Of a stretch of 64,000 nt of DNA, positions 35,511-46,638 are shown in pieces; the first letter of the stretch is position 1, and the number at the start of each line of letters is the position of its first letter. This DNA is from Medicago truncatula (lineage: Eukaryota > Streptophyta > Magnoliopsida > Fabales > Fabaceae): contig NC_053048.1 of assembly GCF_003473485.1 (NCBI RefSeq), positions 49,287,755 to 49,351,754 of the forward strand. Reading direction: 5' to 3'. Below the pieces are notes generated by a model. The model was not told the DNA's origin. It did no database searches and saw only the letters and a program-made list of their open reading frames with translations. Both the position numbers and the translations under genes were made by a program.

Positions 35511-36900
35511 ATAAAATTCTCCTCTTTTGTGCTATTTCCCTTTCCATCATCACCTGCTCATTTGTTTGCTCTTCCTGCAAACACAAAATATGAAATTACT
35601 TATCAAAGCAAAACAAACTTTGAGGTGGAATAAGTTATGATATCACATCGTATAATCATTTTAAGTTATGTTACAATATTATCTACACAAAAATCCATAA
35701 CATTGAAATCTACCACCAATAAGGAGGAAAGGAAATAAAAATCGATAAATAGTTTCAATTCAGCCCCGAGTTGAAGGGAGAAATCATCAACAAACATATT
35801 AAGATTTCACATCACATGAACTTAATATTCTCTATCCTAAACTGCCAAGCCAAGACAAAATATTCCCTATAATTTCTTTTTTATAAGTAAGCTCTAATAT
35901 TTTAGTTTGAATGCAGAATTTTGAATAGGCAAATAGAGAAATTGGTTCTTTCATACGAAGTAATTATATTCGAGACATTGGACAGTAAATATGAACAATT
36001 TCTTAGTCGATATTCGAAATTTAGTTTGCCATGTTGGATTTTGGCTACATTTCATAAGTGTATTCAAATACTTATGCTAATAACATAATACTACCAGAAC
36101 TGTTTACGTCACACATAAATTGAGCCTAAACAAACTTTCATAGATACCCTCTTAATCATCAATCCTTTACTCTGAACAATATGTCAATTGGAGCATCTTT
36201 AGTAGATACCTAAGGCTGAGTTAGATACTTAATTATAAGCCTGAAACTAAGAGTTTTCACGCTATAATAAATAGTATAGATGTAAGAGTACTCACAGAAA
36301 ATGAAAGAAAGTAAAAGGAATACAAAAAATGAAAGATAGTAAAATGAATACAGAAAATGAAAGAAAGTAAAAGGAAAAGAATGAAGGAAGCATAAAGTAT
36401 AATAGTGATGATGATGAATTGAACTAACTGTTGGGATGATTTGGTACGGAAAGTCTGTACGCCGAGAGAAAGACACGCAATCCATTTGTCCTTGAATTGC
36501 ATCTCCGTGTAGAGGAGGGCGAAGAGAGCGATTCCGGTGAAGTTGGCAGCAGAGAGTAGTTTGTTAGTACTACCTTTCAGAACGGAGTATATCTTACAAA
36601 AAATCCAGATAAATAAAACAAAATCAAGAGCCTTGTTTTATCTCTTCTCAATCCCTTGCATAATGGTGTTAGAGAATTGAATTAACAACTTAAATAAAAG
36701 GATTCATTGAAGAATTTAACAGGACTTGGAGACAATTTCAAAGCCTAAATATAAAACACACATTTGTAACCCAAAAAGAACATGAGTTGTAAAAGTAAAT
36801 CCATGAGGCATTCGATCAAACATGTAAAATAAGAAATAATTGAAGATGGAAAAATTACCCAAAAGCTGATGAATCCAAACAACATCTTGAACAGGGGAAA
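35511..36900 (-). pseudogene. Unidentified captured exons within the Helitron
   Basis: Three exon-like pieces lie on the minus strand. One near 36840-36900 reads MQRYVISPVQDVVWIHQLLG and then a GTAATT donor. One at 36437-36589, after a TTTTTGTAAG acceptor, reads IYSVLKGSTNKLLSAANFTG then IALFALLYTEMQFKDKWIAC and LSLGVQTFRTKSSQQ, with a hydrophobic segment. One at about 35511-35576, between AG and GTAAGT, reads EEQTNEQVMMEREIAQKRRI. I do not recognise the protein. The donor after SSQQ is TT rather than GT, which would break splicing. It could be a third captured gene or a decayed resident gene. Confidence 0.4.
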
Positions 36901-37164
36901 TAACATATCTTTGCATTTCTCCAACTCATAAAAAAGGATTGAAAATAGACATTATAACCTTAAGCCAAAAAGAAAAAAACATTCTTCAAAAAGGATTACA
37001 GAGACAAAACAAATCAATAGACACAAAATCACCAAACAACAAACAAAAAAACTTCAATATTGGAAATTCACTTCTAATTTATTTCATGAATCAATCCCCC
37101 TTTTTTGAAAATTAAACTTTGAATCCTTACAATGAGTCTAATACAGAGAAACAACATTAATAAT

Positions 37165-37351
37165 ATAAGGGAAATATGATCTTTTGACCCCTTATCTTCT
37201 CAAAAACTTGCGATCATGACCCCTTTTTGGGACACGTGGTGTCTTCTCAGCAATTTTGAGACAAAAGGGGCCAAAATTGTCATTTTTTTAAATAGAGGAC
37301 CAAAATCGCAACTTTTTGAAACTTAGGGGTCGAGAAGTGCAGTTTAGCCTA
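37165..37351. mobile_element. Partial Mutator-like MITE, same family as 5238-5541
   Basis: Shares 'gacacgtggtgtcttctcagcaattttg', 'gccaaaattgtcattttttt' and the right end '...agtgcagtttagcc' with the 5238-5541 element. The left end is shortened. It lies inside the Helitron, so it either inserted after capture or travelled with it. Confidence 0.65.
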
Positions 37352-38657
37352 AATTTTAATGATTCAATTGCAAAATTCAAAGAGATTAATGCAAAATTAG
37401 GACAAATATAACTGTACCTTCAACTAAACACTACCAGAAGGAAAGGACATCACATAATTCTTACCTACCAACTACCTAATTCATTGCCAAAAACAATATT
37501 TATAGAAAATTGAAACAAAACCATCCATATCAATTTACAAAATTCTCCATTTTTTTTTATCAAAAATAAAAATAAAAATCATCTAGATGAAGCTTACAAT
37601 GTTCCACATCGGTTCTATCACAAAATCAGACATGAAGAGAGAGAATTTCACAATAAAACTTTAAAAACTAACAATGCATTCATTTGGGGGAACGAATCAC
37701 TAAAACAAACCTTAAAATCAAACCCAAAACCAAAAAGACAATGCAATTGATCTTACAACAAAAATAAAGACATAAAACATGCAGTAACATGCTTTCAACT
37801 TGAATCATGCGAGTTTTGTTGAGTTACGTCATCATTTTTCTTTGAAACAAAAGAATGAAATAATATGAAAAAACATAAACAAATATTAATCTTTTTGCAT
37901 ATTTGGCTTATTAACATATAAAACAAATTGTGAGGTGAAGTAATAGAGACAAATTTTATAGTATCAAAATTAAAATACAGTAAAAAAGAAATTAAATTCT
38001 TTAAGCCTACAAATTTCACTAAGAAGCAATAAGATACATCATGAGAGAAAAAAGGTAGGAAGATGAATAAAATAAATTTTGAAATTTGAAATCGAATTTG
38101 AAAGTGAAAAAGAAGAGAAATGGAGGGAATAATACCTTGAACTTTGACATATGAATCCTGACAACTATCTGGTACATATGTATGCGAAGTGAATTTAGTT
38201 ATTTTAGTGTTCATATACTCTATTTTCTCAATATTTTCTCTTTAACTGTCTATTTCAATTACTAACATTCTTTACAGAGGTTATTTTTTATCAACTTCAA
38301 AATAGATATATACATTCCTTCAAAAAAATTAGATGTATACAAAAACATGTTAAAGTTATGAAAGTATTAAATGAGATCACAAAGGACCTATGTGGAGCTT
38401 GAGCATGAAGGTTTGATGAAGTTTGACATGGTTAAGGTGGTGAGGGTGAGGGTTGAATTTTTGGTGTAGGAGGAGAAATGGAGAACGAAGGAGAAAGAAT
38501 TGGGCTTGGCCCATTAAAAAAAATCTTGAGTGAATTTATTTTTATGAGGTGGCACTCACCTAAGTCTAAAAATTATAGAATTATTAAATTACCCCCCATG
38601 AGGGCAAAAATGTAAAAACATGAGATATTTCTTTTAATGTATAGTAAAGTAAAGTAG
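37352..38657. other. 5' part of the Helitron, non-coding
   Basis: No recognisable gene. The minus-strand frame 37795-38214 is Phe/Ile-rich and looks random. Near the 5' end 'gccacctcataaaaataaattc' (minus strand) resembles subterminal Helitron sequence. Confidence 0.4.
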
Positions 38658-38847
38658 ACTAATCTTTTAAAATACTTATTTGAGGTAGCTGATTATTAAA
38701 ATACTTTTGTTTAGCAATGACAAAACTAATTCATTTCATGAAAGATTAACTGGTACAAATGAGATGGTACGTCGTAAAAAATATGGGGGTTTCATGAAAC
38801 TCTAGCTATGTTATAAGATACCTTATTTGTTTGCCTCCTCACATAGC

Positions 38848-39600
38848 TCAAAATAAAATTATTGTGAGATGACAATAGATCCATACATCTAGAAATAACA
38901 TCTCCGAACTCATTATGTGGAGTAGAGTTGGAGTTAATGTATCAGCAAGTAACCTACAGTCATATTTAAATATAACAGATGTCATTTGACGATTAATAAC
39001 AACGTTTATAGCCTCAAATAAGCCTAACACTTCAGCTTCTGAAGGAGTAGAAATGAAATAGGAATACTTCGAGAAGTCTAACAACAACGCTCCGGAGGAG
39101 TCTCTAAAGCATATGCCAAGACCCGTAATAGTGTTGTTATTAAAGAGTGCGCAATCCAAATTACATTTCACCATGGGAGACGAATGTTTTTCCCAAAAAG
39201 TTTGTTGGTGTGTACCCTGACTCGGTTGCGTTGTTTTTTGCATACACATCCATTTATGGAGAGAATTTTTAGCACGTTGCACAATAGACCTGGAAGATGT
39301 GTCTGAACCGAGACCCGTTTAATGAAATCTAAGAGAAAACTAGTAAAGTCGTTAGCGGTATATAGTAAATTACAAACAATGTTGTCTAACTCAATTAATT
39401 CTCAACACTTCATGACTTTTGGGCACACGAAAAAAGTGTGAATATGTGTTTCAACAAGCTGTTCACAATGCACACAGGTATCGTTAATTAGGAGACCATT
39501 CTTTAACAAACGGGAACGCGTAGGAAGACAACTGCGAGCCATATCCGATAACATAGACCGGATTCTAGGAGGGATTTGTTGTGAATGTGTACTTAAATTT
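38848..39600 (-). mobile_element. LINE ORF2 relic (zf-RVT plus RNase H)
   Basis: On the minus strand 39570-39283 reads MARSCLPTRSRLLKNGLLI then CVHCEQLVETHIHTFFVCP, the zinc-binding region, with a stop soon after. The frame at 39282-38848 then reads MVKCNLDCALFNNNTITGLG, ICFRDSSGALLLDFSKY and STPSEAEVLGLFEAI, an RNase H domain. It is broken by stops and has no visible poly(A). Confidence 0.75.
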
Positions 39601-40243
39601 CAAAATATACTAACTTATTAAATTTATATAAATTAAAAATAAAGGGATAGCCAAGGATATCTTATAGACACGCTTGCTAACCCTGGTGTTAGTGAGTACA
39701 TGCTAGCATTTGTCATATAACTCACATCTCTGAAGAAAATATGGCGTAAAAGATAATTCAATCTTACTTTTTATTTTCCGACTCCATTGCATGATTCCAG
39801 AATCGAACACAACACCTCAAGGTTGTTGAAGGTATAAATACTTCAAGCTATTTATTTTAGGGAACAAATGTATATATAATATTTTAATCATAAATAGTTA
39901 ATAAATTTTAATGGAAAAATTAAATTAGAGTATTGTGTAATTTTTTTTTACCTTCGTTTCCAAGGAAACAAGCAAATAAAATCTGTTCAAGAAAATTCTA
40001 TCTGATAATTCGTCATTTGAAGAAGCTCATTATTCAAAAGTATATTTGAACATAAAATAAGAGGAATGCGTAATATTCACATCTCTTGTTATCTTAGAAG
40101 AAGTGAGGATAATTACGACTTTATAACTATATCATATAATTTAAAAGGGTAGTGTTAACTTGTGCCCTTAGAGCACATGTTAAGAAACTCAAAAGAAGAA
40201 ATACTCTCTAAAATTTTGTGCATTCAATTCATTAAAAAGTTAA
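39601..40243. other. Intergenic, no gene seen
   Basis: AT-rich DNA without recognisable features. Confidence 0.5.
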
Positions 40244-40474
40244 GGTTGTGTTTGGATTGAGGATTTAGGAGGGAAGGGTTTGATTTTCTTTTTTAAATTA
40301 CCGACTATATAACATGTATTTCTAAAATAAATTAAGCGTGATTGGAGTATTATATGTTTATGAGGTTAATATGCTAACTTTTTAAAAAACATTTCATAGT
40401 GTCCGTAATTTAAAAATGAAAATTAAACCATCCCCTCAATTCCCCTCCTAAACCCTCAATCCAAACACACTTTA
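40244..40474. mobile_element. hAT-like MITE, family of 16907-17125
   Basis: The left end GGTTGTGTTTGGATTGAGG pairs with the right end CCTCAATCCAAACACACTTT. The interior 'catagtgtccgtaattt' is shared with the 16907-17125 copy. The length is about 230 bp. The target duplication is not clear. Confidence 0.7.
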
Positions 40475-42100
40475 AAGATTAAATGCAATGCACGCATTTC
40501 AATAAATTATTTCTATATTTAAATCGTTAACTTGTGCCTTGAGGGCAGAAGTTAGCATTTCCCAATTTAAAATCAGTATGCATATTCTCGTTTTCATAAC
40601 AAGCGCAAGAACACAAGAAAAAGGGTGATTATGAATCCTAAAGCTAAGGTATCAAAGATTGATACAAGCAAAGTCATGGACATACATAATAGAAAGAGAA
40701 ATGAACAAGCTACACCAAAGGTAACCCCATGACCAGCTAATTGACATTTGATTCCTATAAGGAAGTTAGGCACATCCAAAATTCCATGTGTCAACTATGA
40801 TGTTCACGTTATGCCACTCATAATCCATGAGGGGATTGGAAGCTACCTGGCCCCAACCCATCCCCTCCAAAACGAAAAAAAATCATGCTTATATCCTGAA
40901 TTTGGCAAGAAAATAAGAACTTTAATTATGATGATACTGCCTTTGCCTATAATTACCAAGTATCATTATAATAACGTAAAACAAAATACCATCAATGGTT
41001 TCAAAACGCTCATTAGCTCACACACACTCACACAATTTATGGTAAGATAAGATGTGTAATTTATATAACCGATTTGATTGAAATTCCACTAAAAGTAAAA
41101 ATAGATTCTCAGAAGGAACTTCAACTTAAAGAACCTTGCTTTAGTATAATGACATTGCATTACACCCCCTTTTTGTAGTACCCTTTTAATGATTTCACAT
41201 CCATTTTTTAAATCTTTTTTTTTTTTTTTTGGACAAAACCATTTCATGAAACTTAGCATTGTCTTTAACATCGACTTAATACATCGAATTAATGCATTTG
41301 ATTTAAAATTTGCACTGAATACATTGACTTATACGAACTCTTTTTAACTTATATTTTGGGATCGAGAGTATAATAATAAGGGTATATATGAGCAATTATC
41401 GACAAGACCTGCAACTTAAGTAAGAGATTCTGACAATCTACTATTCTTACTAAGAACAAAATTTGGTAATTACTCAAATGTAAGAGAAACAAAGAAACAA
41501 ATTGCAGAGAAAGTCTACAAAAAATTATGCAAAAAAACGAAAACCGCGTTTTTTCAACAAAAGGAATAATAGTATTACGGCAATTCGAATGATTATTGCC
41601 AACACTGCCCAACACATGGAAATTGCAAAACAAAAGTGAGAATCATGAAGACCTAAAAATAGAAGAAGCATAATATAAAATAAATAATAATAAATAAAAA
41701 CAAAAGAGCAATTGATGGGAAGAGAAGAGGGTTTTTAAGACCCAATCCAAATCATGATTGCAAATCTTGGGATGGCCTAGCCCACCATCATTTTTTACAA
41801 AACCTATAAGTAAGACCCATTATTGTCCCTCTCTGTGTCCATTATAACCAAAATTAAATTTTGATATTATTATTCCTATTATACCCTTTTGAAAACAGAA
41901 ACAAAACAACTCCATTCAAAATAATCATTCACATGACGCCATAACCATAATCATGATCATAATGAAACCGAAACATGAAAATCTTTTAGGTTCTTATAAC
42001 AAGCCGCCTTCTATGCTTACACAATGCATGATAGTTGTGTCAGATTGAGGAGAGACACGTCCTTCCCCCCTAACCCCCTCCCTCCCTCTTTCCTTAAGAA
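40475..42100. other. Intergenic upstream of ZPR
   Basis: Several AT-rich frames occur. The minus-strand one at 40594-40794 is hydrophobic but unrecognised. Pyrimidine-rich DNA (42060-42110) leads into the ZPR promoter. Confidence 0.4.
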
Positions 42101-42112
42101 CCTCATTTTCCT

Positions 42113-42120
42113 CTATAAAT
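42113..42120 (+). promoter_or_regulatory. TATA box of the ZPR gene
   Basis: CTATAAAT follows a C/T-rich tract, about 90 bases before the leader-exon donor (CCCTAG|GTAATC, exon end 42210). Confidence 0.6.
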
Positions 42121-42210
42121 TCACATTCACATTCTTCATTTTCCATTCACTCTAACTCATCCATTTTCTTCTTCACCTTCTATACTTTGTTTCCTCATCC
42201 AATTCCCTAG

Positions 42211-43069
42211 GTAATCTTTTAGTGTTTTTGTTTTGTTAAATATTTGTTTACTTTTAATACTTGTTTTTATGCCAAATCATCCTTATTCTATATCTTCTAT
42301 TAGCTTCTTCTAACTTTTATTTAGATTTTCAATTTCATAGCCTAAATCTTTTACTTACATTTAATTATTATTATTTTCATTGATACTAGAAGATCCTTTC
42401 AATAATTTCTTTGTCTTTCTCTAGCTCTAAGGTAACATTATTTTATACATATAGATATAGCTATGTAGGGATTTAATTAAGGCCCCCCTCTTATTTATTA
42501 TTAGTACTATAAGTCTTATAACTTTTGGCTATGTAGGTGTTAAATATTTGAATATTATTAATGTGTACTGAACAAGAACTTAGCTTGTCACATAGACAAA
42601 CATAAGAAGATCTTCCTATGAAGTTTGTCTCTTTAATGTATGAACTTTATCCTTTTCTTCAATTTTGGGACAGCCGAAAGAAACCATTTTTTATGTGCTT
42701 TCAAGTGAATGTAGTTAGATTTGGTTTTTTATTTCCTCTGTGTCTCTTTCTTTAGTTATATGCAGAGACAACCCATATGGTCTATTTATTTGACAGGGTG
42801 GTCCAATATACTTTTTTCCCCCATGGTAGTTGATTTCTTTGTTTAAATGTCATAATTGTTTCTACCAAAGCAAACCATAAAGCAACACATTCACAAGGAA
42901 GCTTGTAAAAATATTTAGTTATACTAATTTTATTAATGATGACATTTCCTTTTGCTTTTTTTCAATCATACTCACTCATACACCTTCATGTTTTACACGA
43001 TGTGATGAATATTTATTTACAAATATTTTTACCTTTCTCATTTGTTCTGATACCACATATATTTTTCAG
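42211..43069 (+). promoter_or_regulatory. Leader intron of the ZPR gene
   Basis: The donor CCTAG|GTAATC (GT at 42211) pairs with the acceptor ATTTTTCAG|GTTGTG (exon resumes at 43070), 18 bases before the ATG. An 859-base leader intron in so small a gene could hold control elements, but none was identified. Confidence 0.6.
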
Positions 43070-43087
43070 GTTGTGATTTTCGTAGCA

Positions 43088-43321
43088 ATGGAAAGATTGA
43101 ACACAGAGTTGTACTACCAAAACTGTCACATAATGAAAGAGAATGAAAGGCTTAGGAAGAAAGCTCAAATTCTGAATCAAGAGAATCAAGCACTTTTGTC
43201 TCAGCTTAAACAAAAGCTCTCAAATGGTGCTGGTAACTCAAAAACCAATGCACCAAACAACATGCTTGACCTTAACCTTGGATCAGGTTCAAGTCAAAAT
43301 GCTTCCAATTCCAGCAATTAG
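43088..43321 (+). CDS. ZPR: LITTLE ZIPPER (ZPR3/4-like) microprotein
   Basis: The protein has 77 aa. The leucine zipper (about 4-45) reads LNTELYYQNCHIMKENERLR then KKAQILNQENQALLSQLKQKL, nearly the same as recalled Arabidopsis ZPR3/ZPR4. A polar Ser/Asn tail containing NMLDLNLGSGSS follows. Little zippers heterodimerise with class III HD-ZIP factors (REVOLUTA, PHABULOSA) and block their DNA binding, acting in shoot meristem and leaf polarity; this is known for the family and inferred here. The start at 43088 was chosen over the in-frame ATG at 43073 because MERLN is the conserved family N-terminus. The 'NLDL/LDLNL' tail resembles an EAR-like motif and is worth noting. A decayed copy lies at 46312-46498. 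Confidence 0.93.
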   Translation: MERLNTELYYQNCHIMKENERLRKKAQILNQENQALLSQLKQKLSNGAGNSKTNAPNNMLDLNLGSGSSQNASNSSN

Positions 43322-43954
43322 AGATAAGAAGTATCATCATCAACATCATGACCCAACTAGGAGACTTTTTATTTTGTGAAAAAACCAAAGTGTTCAATGT
43401 AGTGGTTTCAGGGTACTAATATTTCCATTTACCTTCTTTTATCTATTTTAGATATGAATATGAATATGAATTTCTGAACATGGATGTAATGATGTATTTG
43501 ACTATCTTTTAGAAAGGAATATAATTTTATATGTTCATCTTGCATTGCCTCTGTTTCTTTGTGCAGTTTATGATTTGCTTGGACTGTTATCTTATAAGAA
43601 TTTAATTTAATTTTTTTTATATCATCATTATACAATAAGAAGAGGCAACTTCTTTGAGATTGAATTATATGTTATAACAATGTGTAGTCTAAAAAATGTG
43701 AATTTAGTGCAAGACTTGCACATTTTGCTAAGTAGGATGCTTGTAATTTCTTACACTCTTTTGTTGGCATTTGCATAACAAACAAGTAACCGTTACCTGC
43801 ATATTACTGTATTATTCATATAAATTTTAAATTAAATATGTTGACTAATGGAAACTTCTTATAATTTCTAAACTTTTATGGATTAACTATTTGTTTATTT
43901 TTTATTCAAATTTTTGAGGATAAAATAAAATGTTTGAATGTTCCAATAATGTGG
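43322..43954 (+). other. 3' flank of ZPR
   Basis: Probably 3' UTR to around 43520-43540, by spacing. No further gene. Confidence 0.4.
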
Positions 43955-44425
43955 CGAGTCAACATCACCGATGCCAATCTATAACACATTATCGCGTTTG
44001 AAATTGTGATCATATTTCACAAAAGATTTGGGATATTATCAGTGAACATCACCAATGTCAATCTATAACACCTTGACGCGTTTGAAGTTGTTATCATATT
44101 TCACAAAAGATTTGAGATATTGTCCATGAGAGAAAGTCTTGCTTGGGCACATACCCAACACCTCAATTTTGGGCACATATTCACATAAAACTAACAAAAT
44201 TAAATAAAAAGTATTTAGTCATATCAATTGATATATTATAATTTTATTTTCTATTAACTTTTTATTGCTTTTGTGTATGTGCCTAAAATTGAGGTGTTAG
44301 GTTTCTGTCCAACCAAGACTTTCTCTATCCGTGAACATCATTGATGTCAATTAATAATATAACAACTTGCCGTATTTAAAGTCAATATCATACTTTACGA
44401 AAGATTTGAGATATTATCCTTATCT
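43955..44425. repeat. Degenerate tandem array (about 80-bp unit, three copies) split by a MITE
   Basis: Units start with GTCAACATCACCGATGCC (about 43967), GTGAACATCACCAATGTC (about 44042) and GTGAACATCATTGATGTC (about 44331). Each continues with 'tttcacaaaagatttg(a/g)gatatt' or a close variant. The third unit is separated from the second by the element at 44129-44326. Confidence 0.7.
44129..44326. mobile_element. MITE of about 198 bp inserted in the tandem array
   Basis: Terminal inverted repeats AGAGAAAGTCTTGCTTGG and CCAACCAAGACTTTCTCT are near perfect (one mismatch). The inner arms CACCTCAATTTTGGGCACAT and ATGTGCCTAAAATTGAGGTG also pair. The superfamily is undetermined, and the target duplication is unclear because the host array is itself repetitive. 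Confidence 0.75.
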
Positions 44426-44966
44426 AAATTCAACTTGATGATTCAATGTCTTTTTTAATTAAATGATATGGATGGAAAAAAATGTTAAATATATTTTATA
44501 AAAGAAACTTTTAAAAAAAAAAAATTGAAAAAACAACTTACTTTGAAGACATTTTAAAAAAGTCCTAGAACAACTCATTTTCAAGAGAAGAGAAACATTC
44601 TTTCAAAAAAAAAAACAGAGAGAAGAAAAACATAATTAAACCAAAGATCGCCTAAGATGTTCAACACTAACAACAACATTGGTAGGCTACTCATATAATT
44701 TCATCTCCATTGTGCAAAACAGTTTTACCAGTGTACATTATAGTCAAAACTTAAAACCACTACCCAAAATGGCTTTTGTTAGGCAGAGTCTCATTCTCTT
44801 CCGTAAGAATAAGTCTAAAGTTTTTTTTAGAAATCAGTCAAAGTTATACAATATTATAATATATATATATATATAAATTTAAAGATTTTTTAATAAACCA
44901 TATAAGTACATTAATATAAACTATAAATGCATAAGATGTACCAAAAATAAAAAGTACACTTGTCAA

Positions 44967-45499
44967 AATACAATTAACCAATCTCCCTCTCCAACAAGCC
45001 GACCCTAATTTTCTCTCTCTAGGTTTTCTCTTAGAGTTTCTTCACTGAGGGGTGGTTTTGGGTCAATTCTTGACCTGAAATCATCCCTCTTCATCATTTT
45101 CTCTCTATTTCAATCTAAATAAGTGATATTCACATAGATCTAGGTTTTTTTCTTTGTGATTTCATCATTTAAGTGTGGCGGTTTGTTGTTCGTCGTCTTA
45201 TGCAGCGTTGTTTGATTTTCCGTCTTCGTGCGATGTTCATTTGATTCATATTGAAAGATCGATTATTCAATCAAAGATTTGGCCGTCAACGTTGCAGATC
45301 CGGAGGTCATGGATATTCCGGTCACTTTAATTTTATCATATATTTTTGTACGCATTATGCCGTTATATGCTATTAACTTGGATGCTGAGTTTGTTCGCAA
45401 ATTCATCCTTTACGTTTCTAGCAGTGTTGAATAATGTAATCTCTCGATTTGAATAAATGAATATCATTTTGTTTTTATAAAAAAAATACAATTAACCAA
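44967..45499 (+). mobile_element. Short retroposon (503 bp) with perfect 15-bp target duplication
   Basis: The body 44982-45484 is flanked by AATACAATTAACCAA at 44967-44981 and 45485-45499, and ends in A-rich sequence after TTTTGTTTTTAT. The 5' half is CT-rich ('ctctctctaggttttctcttagag', 'gaggggtggttttggg'), resembling the 5' leader of plant L1 LINEs. The 3' part contains 'gaataaatgaatatc'. There is no ORF. It is best explained as an internally deleted, non-autonomous LINE. Confidence 0.75.
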
Positions 45500-46280
45500 A
45501 TCATACCAAAAAAAAAATTCTTTAAAAAAATTAAATACACTTAACCAAATCATACCAGTCTTATTATTGATAATATTTTTTCCCTTTTGTATTTTTTTTC
45601 GTTTTAGTGCATTGCCCTTTTGTATTTGAATCAAATTTTTTTTTTGAGGAAAAATCAATTATTATAAGGTGCTTCTTCATTTTTTTAATGATATATATAT
45701 ATATAGGCAGATCTTGGGTACGCAAGCAGCTCAATTAAGTCGGGCCTCCAAAAGTTACGGGCCTCAAAAAAATAAATTAAGTCTAATTTCCACACTCCAC
45801 TTAAATAAATAAAAAATACGTCATTTTTTATTTTCGTTATACGTTTGAGTTTTTTCTAGACTCTAATTCTCTTTTCTGGACATAAATCTGATGTTACAAA
45901 CTACCCTCGATTTGTATAATCACTTGATTAGTCAATTTGAAAAGCTATTTCATTAAAAGAATCACAACAGTCATTTATTTTTCGCTTAAATAATTCGTTT
46001 TCCCCTTTCCACAACGGATGAGCGACAAATCTAAACGACACCGTTAAGTAAATTTCACCTCTCTTTCACTTAATTTTTTTTTTATTTCGTTTCATGTTTA
46101 GAAGTTCTTCTGATTCTAATTTTTTAATGAAGCTTAACTACACACAAAAAATTGTGTTTTTATTTTACAGTGGACCTATTTTAAAAAGAGAGTCGAGTCT
46201 TCTATTTCATAAGAACGGCTATGTATATATACACACACCTGTGTGTGTGTTGATACCAAGCATTTTTTTATTTTTTTTTA
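45500..46280. other. Intergenic, no gene seen
   Basis: AT-rich; a short (TA)n run near 45691-45704 and a (CA/TG)n patch near 46231-46250. Confidence 0.5.
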
Positions 46281-46281
46281 A

Positions 46282-46498
46282 GTTGTGAGAGTTGCTTCGT
46301 TTCTTATAGTGATGGAAAAATTGAAGATAAGAGTTGTACTACAAAAATTGTCACATAATAAAAGAGAATGAAATGTTAAGGAGGAAAGGTCAACTTTTGA
46401 ATCAAGATCAAGCATTTTTGTCTCAACTCAAACAGATGTTCTCAATTGGTGCTAGTAACCCTATTTCGTTTAAGCAATTTGAGCAACAGAAACTGTAG
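46282..46498 (+). pseudogene. Decayed LITTLE ZIPPER copy
   Basis: Starting at ATG 46312, the DNA aligns along its length with the intact ZPR coding region at 43088-43321. A one-base insertion after the sixth codon region (AAGATAAGAGTTG against AACACAGAGTTG) shifts the frame and leads to a stop near 46371. An in-frame 3-base loss occurs in the zipper (CAAGATCAAGC against CAAGAGAATCAAGC). The Ser/Asn tail is not preserved past GASNP. About 20-30 bases of 5' flank (46282-46311) also resemble the ZPR leader-exon sequence, so this is a DNA-level duplicate, not a chance match. Confidence 0.85.
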
Positions 46499-46638
46499 TG
46501 CTGAAAGTAGCTTTAGTATACAAAGCTCATTTTCTTCCATATGAATAATACACTTTTTGTTATAGTTTATTTTAAGTAAATCATTTTTCTATTATAGTCA
46601 CGTATGAGTAATATACTATTTGTTATAGTTTATTTTAG

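Larger units (their letters stand above)
32708..38658 (-). mobile_element. Non-autonomous Helitron carrying host gene fragments
   Basis: Read on the minus strand, the 3' end has a short GC hairpin (ACCCGTG/TAAAA-type loop/CACGAG), then TTTGTAA and terminal CTAG at 32711-32708, followed by a host T. That is the plant Helitron 3' signature. The 5' end, at about 38658, reads TCTACTTTACTTTACTATAC, a plausible Helitron start, but the preceding base is G rather than the expected A. No terminal inverted repeats or target duplication were found. All recognisable gene pieces inside (exon-like pieces 36.9-35.5 kb, AGPase small subunit 34.98-34.67 kb, COG2 34.56-33.3 kb) lie on the minus strand, the same orientation as the element. 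No Rep/helicase frame is seen. Confidence 0.6.

Noticed and set aside
37795-38214. 139-aa minus-strand frame
   Set aside because: Low-complexity Phe/Ile/Ser composition typical of translated AT-rich DNA; no motif.
40594-40794. Hydrophobic 66-aa minus-strand frame
   Set aside because: Composition is membrane-like but no family is recognised, there is no promoter or splice context, and it lies in repeat-rich intergenic DNA.
41349-41633. 94-aa minus-strand frame
   Set aside because: No recognisable domain and AT-driven residue bias.
43955-44425. CRISPR-like repeat array
   Set aside because: Plant nuclear context, diverged adjacent units without spacers; simple tandem duplication plus MITE.
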